In this document: piece by piece, positions 1 to 7,134 of the stretch
How positions within the stretch are numbered: the stretch's first letter is position 1
How the letters are laid out: each line of letters starts with the position of its first letter
NCBI GenBank assembly: GCA_025464735.1
Contig: JAODMX010000124.1
Coordinates: 1-13,608, forward strand
Direction: 5' to 3'
Length of the DNA: 13,608 nucleotides
Origin: Frondihabitans sp.
GTDB lineage: Bacteria; Actinomycetota; Actinomycetes; Actinomycetales; Microbacteriaceae
Made by a program: the position numbers and the translations under genes
The notes under the pieces: model-generated
What the model saw: only the letters and a program-made list of their open reading frames with translations
Databases searched by the model: none
What the model was told of the DNA's origin: nothing

Positions 1-85
1 TTTTCGACCTTCGCGGAACACGACATTCCGGGCCGAATGCCTCACACCCGAAACGCAACAGGCTTAGCTCAGCCGAACAGAAAAA

Positions 86-120
86 GGAGGGAAAACATCC
101 CCTCCATACTTAATTTATAT
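86..120 (+). promoter_or_regulatory. Putative helR promoter with an upstream inverted repeat
   Basis: GGAGGG (86-91) and CCCTCC (100-105) form a perfect 6-bp inverted repeat with an 8-bp AT-rich loop. It is followed by the AT-rich run 106-120, which contains TAATTT (111-116), a fair -10 hexamer. Transcription would then start near 122-125, just before or at the RAE. No convincing -35 hexamer is visible, and the inverted repeat occupies its place. The symmetry is seen directly; the promoter assignment is inference. Bases 1-85 show no gene I can support. Confidence 0.4.
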
Positions 121-126
121 CGGAGC

Positions 127-150
127 GGGGGGCTTGCCGCAAGACCCCCC
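127..150 (+). promoter_or_regulatory. Rifamycin-associated element (RAE)
   Basis: Bases 129-147 read GGGGCTTGCCGCAAGACCC, within a longer G6/C6-flanked imperfect palindrome (127-150). From memory the published RAE consensus is GGGGCTTGCGGCAAGGCCC, so 17 of 19 positions match. RAEs lie upstream of rifamycin phosphotransferase, monooxygenase and helR genes in actinobacteria and are needed for their induction by rifamycins. Its position 23 bp before the helR GTG start fits. The match rests on my recall of the consensus. Confidence 0.85.
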
Positions 151-172
151 TCGTGGCGCAGAATCGTCGACT

Positions 173-2314
173 GTGACTTCGACGATCAGTGTTTTCGACC
201 TGCCTGCCCGACTCGCCCGAAAGGGCGACGCGACTCAGATCGCGGACGATGAAGAGCATTTTGCGGCGATAGCGGAGACGCTCCGCGAATCGATCGCCGA
301 GGTGTCGGAGCGACTCGACCGGGAGCGAAGAGAACCCGGCGGGATTGGCCAGGCGGCGATGGACCGGGACATCGAGATCCGGCGGCTGTCCGGCCGACTG
401 CGAAGTCTCAGCCGGTTCGGTCTGGACCTGTGTCTCGGGCGAATGGTGAACGCTGATGGCTCGGATCCCGTGTACGTCGGGCGCCTGGGTCTTGTCGACA
501 AGGCGGGGAATCGACTCCTCATCGACTGGCGTTCCCCTCGAGCTGAGCCGTTCTTCGGGGCGACCCACGGAAATCCGATGGGCCTCCTCAGCCGCCGACG
601 ATATCGATGGACGCGGGGCCGGGTCAGCGACTACTGGGACGAGGTGTTCACGGGCGTCGTTGACGGGTACGCGGCTCTCGATGATCAATCTGCGTTCATC
701 GCCAGCCTGGGCAGCAGCCGGTCTGGTCGGATGAAGGACGTCCTCGGGACCATCCAGGCCGACCAGGATGCCATTATTCGTGCCGGATCCCGTGGCGCCC
801 TTGTCGTCGACGGGGGTCCAGGAACGGGCAAGACCGTCGTGGCTCTCCATCGCTCCGCTTACCTGCTCTATTCTGACCCGCGCCTCGCGCAGCGCCGCGG
901 CGGAGTGCTGTTGGTCGGGCCCAATCAGGGCTACCTCGGCTACGTCGAGGACGTGCTGCCGAGCCTGGGGGAGGAGGGCGTGCACACCTGCACCCTTCGC
1001 GATCTCGTGGCCGAGGGCGCGTCGGCAGGGCTCGAGAACGACCCGCGCGTGGCGTGTCTCAAGTCGTCGGCAGCCCTCGTCACAGCGGTCCAGCGAGCCG
1101 TCAACCTCTACGAGCAGCCCCCCACCCGTGGCCTCAGCGTGGAAACCGAGTGGGCCGACGTGTGGCTCGATGCGGACGAATGGGCGGACGCGTTCGACGC
1201 TGCAGATCCCGCCGCGTCACACAACGAGGCGCGCGATGAGGTCTGGGAAGACCTGCTCCGGATCCTGATCGACAAGCACGGCGACGATGTCCCGACCCAG
1301 CCGCTTCGGCGGTCGCTCCTCCAGAACGCGTCGCTGCGTGCGGCGTTCAACCGCGCGTGGCCGCTGCTTGACCCCGTCGGCGTCGTCGCCGATCTGTGGT
1401 CGGTCGCGGGCTATCTCCAGAAGTGCGCCCCCTTTCTCGACGCCGACGAGGTCGAGTTATTGCAGCGCGCCGACGCTCGCGCGTGGACGGTATCGGACCT
1501 TCCCTTTCTCGATGCGGCGCGACAGCGCATCGGAGACCCGGATGCGTCGCGGCAGCGACGCCAACGCGAAGCCGTTCTCGCGGCCGAACGAGAGCGCATG
1601 GCAACCGTGGTCGACGACCTGATCGAGGCTGATGACGATGGTGAAGGGCTCGTGACCATGCTCCGCGGGGCGGACGCGCAGTTCTCGCTCGTCGACGAAG
1701 AAGCGGTGGCCGCCACGGATCCGGATCTACTCGCGGGCCCGTTCGCGCACATCGTCGTCGACGAGGCGCAGGAGCTGACCGATGCCGAGTGGCAGATGCT
1801 CCTGATCCGCTGCCCTTCGCGGAGCTTCACCATCGTGGGGGACCGGGCTCAGGCACGGCGCGGGTTCACGGAGTCGTGGAGAGAGCGACTCGAGCGAATC
1901 GGCCTGAGCGAAATCACCCTCGCCTCTCTGAGTATCAACTACCGGACGCCCTCCGAGGTCATGACGGAGGCTGAGCCGGTCATTCGGGCGGCGCTTCCCG
2001 ATGCAAATGTGCCGACCTCGGTGCGAAGTAGCGGCGTTCCGGTCGTGCACGGATTGCCGTCGGACGTCAGGCCCCTTCTGGATGCCTGGCTGGCCTCACA
2101 TGACGAGGGGACCGCCGCGGTCATCGGCGATCCCACGTTCCCGTCAACCTCGCGGGTGCAGTCGCTGACTCCGGAGCTGTCGAAGGGCCTGGAATTCGAC
2201 CTGGTGATTGTTGTTGCCCCGGAGATGTTCGGTAGCGGCACCGGGGGAGCGGTGGACCGGTACGTCGCCATGACCAGGGCGACGGAGCAGTTGGTCGTCA
2301 TCGACCAGGACTGA
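173..2314 (+). CDS. helR: HelR-type RNA polymerase-recycling ATPase (rifamycin protection)
   Basis: 713 residues from the GTG at 173. An upstream TTG at 134 would add 13 residues but lies inside the RAE, so it is unlikely to be the start; neither start has a clear Shine-Dalgarno. An N-terminal acidic, helical segment (about residues 15-85) precedes the HelD signature GRLGLVD...LLIDWRSP. Superfamily 1 motifs follow: Walker A GGPGTGKT (214-221), DEAQ (530-533), GDRAQ (556-560), NYRT (589-592), KGLEFD (671-676) and VAMTRA (698-703). An acidic DDDGEG stretch near 487-492 may be part of the loop that enters the polymerase channel (inference). HelD proteins release stalled RNA polymerase, and HelR displaces bound rifamycin. 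With an RAE in front, helR is a better name than generic helD. No rifamycin-modifying gene is nearby. It converges on the tetR gene with 14 bp between stops. Confidence 0.88.
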   Translation: MTSTISVFDLPARLARKGDATQIADDEEHFAAIAETLRESIAEVSERLDRERREPGGIGQAAMDRDIEIRRLSGRLRSLSRFGLDLCLGRMVNADGSDPVYVGRLGLVDKAGNRLLIDWRSPRAEPFFGATHGNPMGLLSRRRYRWTRGRVSDYWDEVFTGVVDGYAALDDQSAFIASLGSSRSGRMKDVLGTIQADQDAIIRAGSRGALVVDGGPGTGKTVVALHRSAYLLYSDPRLAQRRGGVLLVGPNQGYLGYVEDVLPSLGEEGVHTCTLRDLVAEGASAGLENDPRVACLKSSAALVTAVQRAVNLYEQPPTRGLSVETEWADVWLDADEWADAFDAADPAASHNEARDEVWEDLLRILIDKHGDDVPTQPLRRSLLQNASLRAAFNRAWPLLDPVGVVADLWSVAGYLQKCAPFLDADEVELLQRADARAWTVSDLPFLDAARQRIGDPDASRQRRQREAVLAAERERMATVVDDLIEADDDGEGLVTMLRGADAQFSLVDEEAVAATDPDLLAGPFAHIVVDEAQELTDAEWQMLLIRCPSRSFTIVGDRAQARRGFTESWRERLERIGLSEITLASLSINYRTPSEVMTEAEPVIRAALPDANVPTSVRSSGVPVVHGLPSDVRPLLDAWLASHDEGTAAVIGDPTFPSTSRVQSLTPELSKGLEFDLVIVVAPEMFGSGTGGAVDRYVAMTRATEQLVVIDQD

Positions 2315-2328
2315 CCGGGCACGGGTCG

Positions 2329-2901
2329 TTAGTCGGTGTCGGATCCGGTGCGTGGCCGAGTCTCGGATCCCGTGGAGACTGTCGAGATCCAGGCGTGTGC
2401 TTCCGCGACGAGCGACTCCCGCGAGATGGTCTCGAAGGCCCGGAGCTTCAGAAAGTGTCGAGCAATCGTGAGCCCGAGGACACTGCTGACGACGAGCGCG
2501 GCCCGGATCTCTGCGTCGTCGCCCTCCAGGGATCCGGCCAGATTGTCGACGCGTTCGTCCAAGAAATCGCGCACGGCCGCCTCGGCTTCGGGGACGGTCA
2601 GCATGGAGCGAACGAGTGCGCGAGTCTCGGGCGGGAGATCGCTCATGCGGACACCGAGAACGTCCAGGAGATGGTCGGCGGCCGCGCCACTGTCGTCGGA
2701 TGGAAGCTTGACGGCCATGGCGAAGAGGGCTGCTTTCGAGCCGTAGTGCTGCATCACGAGCGAGGCGTGCACTCCGGCCCGGCCTGCGATCGATCGGATG
2801 GTCGCCCCGTCGAAGCCGTGAAGCGCGAACTCCTCCTGGGCAGCCTCGACGATCCGCTGGGCGGTCTCGGCCCGCTTTGCCTCTCTCGTCGTGCCGGTCA
2901 T
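2329..2901 (-). CDS. TetR/AcrR family repressor of the divergent amidohydrolase
   Basis: 190 residues from the ATG at 2901. A GTG at 2910 (three extra residues) is possible. Reading further upstream would run through the operator region and into the amidohydrolase gene, so longer versions are rejected. The N-terminal TetR domain is clear: an amphipathic first helix (AETAQRIVEAAQEEFALHGF, residues 11-30), then the HTH (GATIRSIAGRAGVHASLVMQHYGSKAALF, about 32-60). The C-terminal ligand domain has several helices and no signature I can tie to a ligand. It is divergent from the amidohydrolase, with two palindromic half-site clusters between the starts. Autorepression and repression of the amidohydrolase are therefore likely, with a substrate or aromatic acid as possible inducer (inference). 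Confidence 0.88.
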   Translation of the reverse strand: MTGTTREAKRAETAQRIVEAAQEEFALHGFDGATIRSIAGRAGVHASLVMQHYGSKAALFAMAVKLPSDDSGAAADHLLDVLGVRMSDLPPETRALVRSMLTVPEAEAAVRDFLDERVDNLAGSLEGDDAEIRAALVVSSVLGLTIARHFLKLRAFETISRESLVAEAHAWISTVSTGSETRPRTGSDTD

Positions 2902-2917
2902 GGAACTCACTCTACAA

Positions 2918-2953
2918 GCGTTTAGCGAATGTGCTACCGTCTTCGCTAAACGC
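2918..2953. promoter_or_regulatory. Operator: 12-bp perfect inverted repeat, 12-bp spacer
   Basis: GCGTTTAGCGAA (2918-2929) and TTCGCTAAACGC (2942-2953) are exact reverse complements. They sit in the 91-bp gap between the divergent tetR and amidohydrolase starts. The CGTTTAGC half-site is shared with the adjacent palindrome at 2945-2962, so this arm pair is probably the outer halves of two neighbouring TetR sites. Symmetry is seen directly; binding is inference. Confidence 0.7.
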
Positions 2954-2962
2954 ACGTTTAGC
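2945..2962. promoter_or_regulatory. Operator: 18-bp palindrome GCTAAACG-CA-CGTTTAGC
   Basis: A perfect 8+2+8 palindrome with the length and form of a classical TetR-family operator, ending 30 bp before the amidohydrolase ATG. A second, half-degenerate version (right half CGTTTAGC at 2919-2926) is centred 36 bp away, nearer tetR. Occupancy of both would cover both promoters. Confidence 0.75.
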
Positions 2963-2992
2963 AATTCTCGTCTCACGCACGGAGGATCGACC

Positions 2993-3970
2993 ATGGCATT
3001 CATCGCCATCGAAGAACACTGGAGCACGCCGCAGCTGACCGCCGCGCTCGACCGACTTCCAGAAGGCAGCCGCGACGAGAGTCTGGGTCTCAACGGGATG
3101 GGGGACAACCTCGCCCTCCTCGAGGACATCGGCGACGCGCGAATTGCTTTCATGGACGAGCAGGGCATCGACATGCAGATCCTGTCTGTCGCACCGCCGG
3201 CGACCGGGCCACTCGCTCCGGCGGATGCGGTAGCACTCAGCCGAGCCGCGAACGACACAGCGGCCGAGGCCGTTCACCGTCACCCGTCTCGACTCCGCGC
3301 CCTGTCGACGCTGCCGATGGCGTCACCGAGCGCCGTCGCCGGGGAACTGGAGCGAACAGCCGGGCTCGGGTTCGTTGGCGCCATGGTCTACGGGAGGACG
3401 GGGGAGACCCCGCTCGACGATCCGCGCTACGACGATCTGTTTGCGACTGCCGCATCGCTGGGGCAGCCGATCTTCATTCATCCTCAGATTCCGCCTCGGG
3501 CCGTTCGCGAAGCGGCCTACAGCGGTTTCGACCCGATCACCGACCTCGCACTCTCGACGTTCGGCTGGGGGTGGCACCTCGAGGCTGCGGTCGCCGCGTT
3601 GCGTCTGATTGCCCGAGGCACGCTGGACCGCCACCCCGAGCTGCAGATCGTGCTCGGTCACTGGGGCGAGCTACTGCTGTTCTGGGGAGATCGCGTGAAC
3701 AGCATTTCGCGCACCGCGGGTCTCGACCGGAAAGTGACCGAGTACTTCCGGTCGAACTTCTCCATCACAAGCTCGGGCATGTTCAACCCCGCGCTCCTGC
3801 GGCACGCTCTCGAGATCGTTCCGATCGACAGGCTCCTGTTCTCGACCGACTATCCATTTCAACGCCCCTCGGCAGCCGACATCGAGACCTTCATGGGGGA
3901 GTTCGCAAGCGACGAGGATCGCGAGAAGTTCAGCTCCGAGAACGCGCGCACGCTCTTCCGCTTGCCCTAG
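2993..3970 (+). CDS. Amidohydrolase 2 family, gamma-resorcylate decarboxylase-like
   Basis: 325 residues from an ATG preceded by GGAGG (2981-2985) at 7-nt spacing. Longer upstream reading lacks a ribosome site and overlaps the operators. It belongs to the COG2159 amidohydrolases, which include gamma-resorcylate decarboxylase and ACMS decarboxylase. Putative metal ligands are E7 and H9 (IEEHW), H163 (IFIHPQ) and D286 (FSTDYPF); H223 (LGHWGE) is the likely catalytic histidine. This spacing is nearly that of gamma-resorcylate decarboxylase (E8, H10, H164, H218, D287, about 327 residues, recalled). A cytosolic non-oxidative aromatic acid decarboxylase, or related hydrolase, is likely; the substrate cannot be read from sequence. 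No ring-cleavage genes lie nearby. Probably repressed by the divergent TetR. Its TAG stop overlaps the convergent ABC gene's TAG in a shared CTAG. Confidence 0.85.
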   Translation: MAFIAIEEHWSTPQLTAALDRLPEGSRDESLGLNGMGDNLALLEDIGDARIAFMDEQGIDMQILSVAPPATGPLAPADAVALSRAANDTAAEAVHRHPSRLRALSTLPMASPSAVAGELERTAGLGFVGAMVYGRTGETPLDDPRYDDLFATAASLGQPIFIHPQIPPRAVREAAYSGFDPITDLALSTFGWGWHLEAAVAALRLIARGTLDRHPELQIVLGHWGELLLFWGDRVNSISRTAGLDRKVTEYFRSNFSITSSGMFNPALLRHALEIVPIDRLLFSTDYPFQRPSAADIETFMGEFASDEDREKFSSENARTLFRLP

Positions 3971-4698
3971 CGCGCCTCGGACACCTTGCCGTTCTTGATC
4001 AGAAGGCGACGCTGGGCTCGCTTGGCGATGCTCGAGTCGTGCGTGACGATCACCAGCGTGAGCTGTCGCTCGCGCCAGATGTCTTCGAGCACGGTCATGA
4101 TGTCGTCTCGGGTGGCCTCGTCGAGCGCGCCGGTCGGCTCGTCGGCCAGTAGCACCTTGGGCTCCTTGACGAGCGCCCGGGCGATTGCGACGCGCTGCTG
4201 CTGACCACCCGAGAGCTCAGAGGGCAGGTGGTCGGCGCGCTCGGCCAGGCCGACGCTCTCCAGCGCGGCCGCCGAGCGCCGTCGGCGTTCATCCCTGGGG
4301 AACTCGCTCGTCGTGAACGCTGTCTCGACGTTCTCGGCGGCGGACAGCGTCGGGATCAGGTTGAAGCTCTGGAAGACAAACCCGATCTCGGTGCCTCGGA
4401 TCCTGGCCAGCTCGTGGTCTCCGGCCTTCGACAGGAGGTGGGATCCGAGAGTCACGGAGCCCTTGGTTGGTCGGTCGAGAGCACCGAGCATCTGAAGGAG
4501 CGTCGACTTGCCGCCGCCCGTAGGGCCCTGAATCGCGACCATTTGACCGGCCGGGATGGTGAGGTCGACCCCGGCGAGAGCCTGGATGGTGCGCTTCTTC
4601 TGCTGGTACTCCTTCGTGACGCCTTCGAGGATGAAGGCGGCGCCGTGAGCGACCACCTCCTCGGAGGGGGCGGATGCCTGCTGGATCGTGTCGGTCAT
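3967..4698 (-). CDS. ABC transporter ATP-binding protein, MacB/LolD type
   Basis: 243 residues from the ATG at 4698, with AAGGAG five or so bases upstream. An in-frame extension to 4776 has no ribosome site and is rejected. All ABC motifs are present: Walker A GPTGGGKST (58-66, with T and G where most relatives have S), Q-loop Q110 in FVFQSFNLIPTLSAAENV, signature LSGGQQQR (162-169), Walker B VLLADEPTG (182-190) and H-loop H220 (VTHD). The FNLIPTLSAAENV segment is typical of the MacB/LolD/FtsE group that works with FtsX-fold permeases. It lies 74 bp downstream of such a permease on the same strand, presumably one operon. The N-terminal 20 residues are a polar extension. It is cytosolic at the membrane and powers the permease; the substrate is unknown. 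Confidence 0.93.
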   Translation of the reverse strand: MTDTIQQASAPSEEVVAHGAAFILEGVTKEYQQKKRTIQALAGVDLTIPAGQMVAIQGPTGGGKSTLLQMLGALDRPTKGSVTLGSHLLSKAGDHELARIRGTEIGFVFQSFNLIPTLSAAENVETAFTTSEFPRDERRRRSAAALESVGLAERADHLPSELSGGQQQRVAIARALVKEPKVLLADEPTGALDEATRDDIMTVLEDIWRERQLTLVIVTHDSSIAKRAQRRLLIKNGKVSEAR

Positions 4699-4772
4699 GG
4701 TCGTCTCCTTGGTGTGCGGGCGGATGCTGCTGCGTGTGTTGGTGTCCAAAGGCGCTGTTCCGGATCCGAGCG

Positions 4773-6266
4773 TCATGCGACGCTCCGAAGCGCTGCGGCC
4801 GGGCGAAGACGCGAGGCACGCCAGCCGCCGAAGGCTCCGGCGATGAGACCGCCGAGCACGGCGAGCCCCACGGCGATGAGGATGATTCCGGCGGTCAGCG
4901 GGATGTGGAGCGCGATGCTGGTTGCCGCCGACGCGGTCGACGCTGCACTGCCGCCGGGGCCTCCGGCGCCTCCGAAGCCTGTCTTGCTCGCCGCGCTCGC
5001 CGTCGATGACGAGAGGGTGGGCGCGATGACGTTGACGATGATGATGCCGGCGATACCGATCACGGCGCCGATGGCACCGCCGATCAGACCGTTGACCACC
5101 GATTCTCCGGCGACCTGCCGCACGATTCGGTTGTTGCTCCAGCCGATCGCTTTCAGCGTTCCGAACTCACGGGTTCGTCGGCTCACGCCGGAGATCGTGA
5201 AGAGGATGGCGATGGCGAAGGCGGCCGCGAGCACGAGAATCGAGAGCCACGTTCCGAGGTTGGTGAGAAGGTTCGAGACGGTTGAGAGCGAGCCGGAGAT
5301 GGTCGAGGCGAGTTCGGCTTCGGTGTTGACCGTAGCGGTGGGGAATGCTTTCTCGATCGCCGTCTTGACCGTGGCGACGCCGCTGGAGGAGTTCGCGGTC
5401 ACGTAGATGTTGCTGATCTTGCCGGTCAATCCGGAGACCGTCTGCGCGGTGTCCAGCGGGATGTAGGTGTCTGACGCGGTCGATGACGACGACGAGGTCG
5501 ACTCGACGACGCCGACGACGGTGAATTTCGTGCTCGCAATGGTGACGGTGCTGCCGACTTTCAGACTGTTCGTCTTTGCGTACGTCTTGTCGACGACGAC
5601 GTTGTCCTTGCCGTTGTCACTGGCTGTGAGGTAGCGCCCGCTGCTGAGCGTGGTCGCACTCATCGGACCGACCGTGGACGACGTCGTGGAAATACCGGTC
5701 ACGGTGAACGAGTTGACGCTGAACGAGCTCGGGCCCGAGCGGGTGGTGGTGCTGGACGAGCCGGATCCGGTGCCGGTGGACCCGGATCCGGATGTCGGTG
5801 CGGAGCCGGTGTTCGTCGAGCCGGTCGAGGAGGAGCCGCTCTGAACGCTCCCCGAGAAGCTGCTGTCGGTGAGACTCAGCGTCGCTGTCGCCGCCTTCAC
5901 GCCGCTCACCTTCTGGACCGTGGTGAGTTCGGACGACGCGAAGGTCGACGTCCCCATGGTCGCCGTCAGATTGTTCTTCGAGAGGTTGGTCTTGCTCGTT
6001 CCCCCCGAGGTCGAGCTGGGAGCGCCACCCCCGAAGGAGAATTTCTGGCCCCCTGCGCCGCTGCCTGCTGTGGCTGTCTTCGTGACGGTGATGTCCGTCC
6101 CCACGCCATAGACGGAGGACAGGGCCGTCGTCTGGGCAGCTTTCACCCCGGTCGAGAAGCCGTTCACGATCACGACCAGGGCGATTGCCAGCGCCATGCC
6201 CAACGCGATGATCACGCTCTGCTTCTTACGATTGCCCAGTTCTCGCCGCAAATAGGTGAAAAACAC
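4773..6266 (-). CDS. FtsX-fold ABC transporter permease
   Basis: 497 residues from a GTG at 6266, preceded by GAGGAG at good spacing. The topology is that of MacB/FtsX permeases: a first membrane helix (about 17-37), a large extracytoplasmic domain (about 38-335), then three helices (about 338-360, 390-415, 455-480). The cytosolic coupling segment SRRTREFGTLKAIGWSNNRI (362-381) and the C-terminal GGWRASRLRPAAALRS are typical. Unusual are a Ser/Thr/Gly low-complexity stretch at about 136-180 and a second Gly/Ala/Ser-rich external loop at about 418-450. No membrane-fusion protein or lipoprotein gene is adjacent. In Gram-positives such pairs often act in peptide or antibiotic export or in envelope stress; the substrate here is unknown. 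Confidence 0.9.
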   Translation of the reverse strand: MFFTYLRRELGNRKKQSVIIALGMALAIALVVIVNGFSTGVKAAQTTALSSVYGVGTDITVTKTATAGSGAGGQKFSFGGGAPSSTSGGTSKTNLSKNNLTATMGTSTFASSELTTVQKVSGVKAATATLSLTDSSFSGSVQSGSSSTGSTNTGSAPTSGSGSTGTGSGSSSTTTRSGPSSFSVNSFTVTGISTTSSTVGPMSATTLSSGRYLTASDNGKDNVVVDKTYAKTNSLKVGSTVTIASTKFTVVGVVESTSSSSSTASDTYIPLDTAQTVSGLTGKISNIYVTANSSSGVATVKTAIEKAFPTATVNTEAELASTISGSLSTVSNLLTNLGTWLSILVLAAAFAIAILFTISGVSRRTREFGTLKAIGWSNNRIVRQVAGESVVNGLIGGAIGAVIGIAGIIIVNVIAPTLSSSTASAASKTGFGGAGGPGGSAASTASAATSIALHIPLTAGIILIAVGLAVLGGLIAGAFGGWRASRLRPAAALRSVA

Positions 6267-6327
6267 GTGGATCTCCTCGAATCGGATCGACGGGCCGACA
6301 CAGACGAGCGGCTCGGAACTGATCGAA

Positions 6328-6357
6328 AAAGTACGGGTGCCGGCTTTCGGTCACCAA
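6328..6357 (-). promoter_or_regulatory. Candidate promoter of the ABC permease-ATPase operon
   Basis: On the minus strand TTGGTG (6357-6352) and TACTTT (6333-6328) are separated by 18 bp, giving a plausible sigma70-type -35/-10 pair about 62 bp before the permease GTG. The hexamers are only moderate matches. The rest of the 131-bp gap (6267-6397) holds the permease ribosome site and no obvious terminator. Confidence 0.35.
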
Positions 6358-6397
6358 TCCAAAACCCTGGGACTCTCTAAGAAGTCAGCGGAGGCGC

Positions 6398-7132
6398 TCA
6401 GATCACCGTCGTGCCACCGTCGGCTACCAGCTCGATGCCATTGACGTAGCTCGAGTCGTCTGAAGCGAGGAACAATGCGACCGACGCAATCTCGTCAGGG
6501 CGGCCCATCTCTCGCCGCGGGATCACGGACTCGAACTGCGCCTTCATCTCCGCGGTCAGGACAGCCTCCATCATGGGTGAGGAGACCTGACCGGGGGTGA
6601 GTACGTTTACCCGGATCTTTCTGTCGCGCAGCTCGGACACCCACACCCGGGCGTAGGCCGGCAGCACGGCCTTGCTTCCCGCGTAGACGCTCCACTCGGG
6701 GTACCCGCGGAGGGATGCGTTCGACCCGGTCATGATGATGGAGCCTTCGTCGTTGAACAGCGGCAGCGCTTTCTGGACTGTGAAGAGTGTGCCTTTCGCG
6801 TTCAGAGAGAATGCGGTGTCGAACTGCTCCTCGGTGATGTCGCCGAGCTTGCTTTGTTGGCCCGCCCCGGCGCTTGCCCACAACACGTCGATCGTGCCCT
6901 TCTCCTGCTTCACCCTGTCGAATAAACGGTCCAGATCAGCGTGGTCTGTCGAATCGCCCTGGATGCCGGTCACGTTCCTGCCGATCAGTGTGACGGCTTC
7001 ATCCAGTGCCTCCTGCCGCCGTCCCATGATGAAGACATGAGCTCCTTCGTCGACGAAGAGCTTCGCCCCCGCCAGCGCCATGCCACTCGTCGCCCCGGTG
7101 ATCACCGCAACCTTGCCATCGAGCTTTCCCAT
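6398..7132 (-). CDS. SDR family NAD(P)-dependent oxidoreductase
   Basis: 244 residues, the usual size for classical short-chain dehydrogenases. The start is the ATG at 7132, 2 bp after the upstream oxidoreductase stop, so the two are translationally coupled; a GGGAG lies about 13 bases upstream. Cofactor motif TGATSGMA (12-19) has Ala where the family has the third Gly. Basic RR at 38-39 after the second strand suggests NADPH. The NAG motif is altered to SAG (87-89). Catalytic residues are N111, S137, Y150 and K154 (YAGSK). The PG motif (180-181) and the C-terminal ADGG fit an Ala/Gly-ketoreductase fold. The substrate is unknown. It is probably co-transcribed with the preceding F420/NADP-type gene and controlled by the divergent TetR. 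Confidence 0.92.
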   Translation of the reverse strand: MGKLDGKVAVITGATSGMALAGAKLFVDEGAHVFIMGRRQEALDEAVTLIGRNVTGIQGDSTDHADLDRLFDRVKQEKGTIDVLWASAGAGQQSKLGDITEEQFDTAFSLNAKGTLFTVQKALPLFNDEGSIIMTGSNASLRGYPEWSVYAGSKAVLPAYARVWVSELRDRKIRVNVLTPGQVSSPMMEAVLTAEMKAQFESVIPRREMGRPDEIASVALFLASDDSSYVNGIELVADGGTTVI

Positions 7133-7134
7133 GA

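Noticed and set aside
61..85. TTAGCTCAG string resembling a tRNA D-arm
   Set aside because: No acceptor stem, anticodon arm or TpsiC arm follows; the next 60 bases are the helR promoter and RAE.
110..985. 291-residue frame antisense to helR
   Set aside because: Shadow of helR codon bias; no domain, no ribosome site, and it lies wholly within a clear HelR gene and the RAE.
2891..2992. N-terminal extension of the amidohydrolase
   Set aside because: The ATG at 2993 has a good GGAGG and begins the conserved AFIAIEEHW strand; the extension crosses the operators.
2902..3258. N-terminal extension of the first tetR to 309 residues
   Set aside because: The added part is antisense to the amidohydrolase and covers the operator region; the TetR domain starts after the ATG at 2901.
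4228..5406. 392-residue plus-strand frame opposite the ABC genes
   Set aside because: It spans two well-supported minus-strand genes and their gap; composition is that of a mirror frame and no domain is visible.
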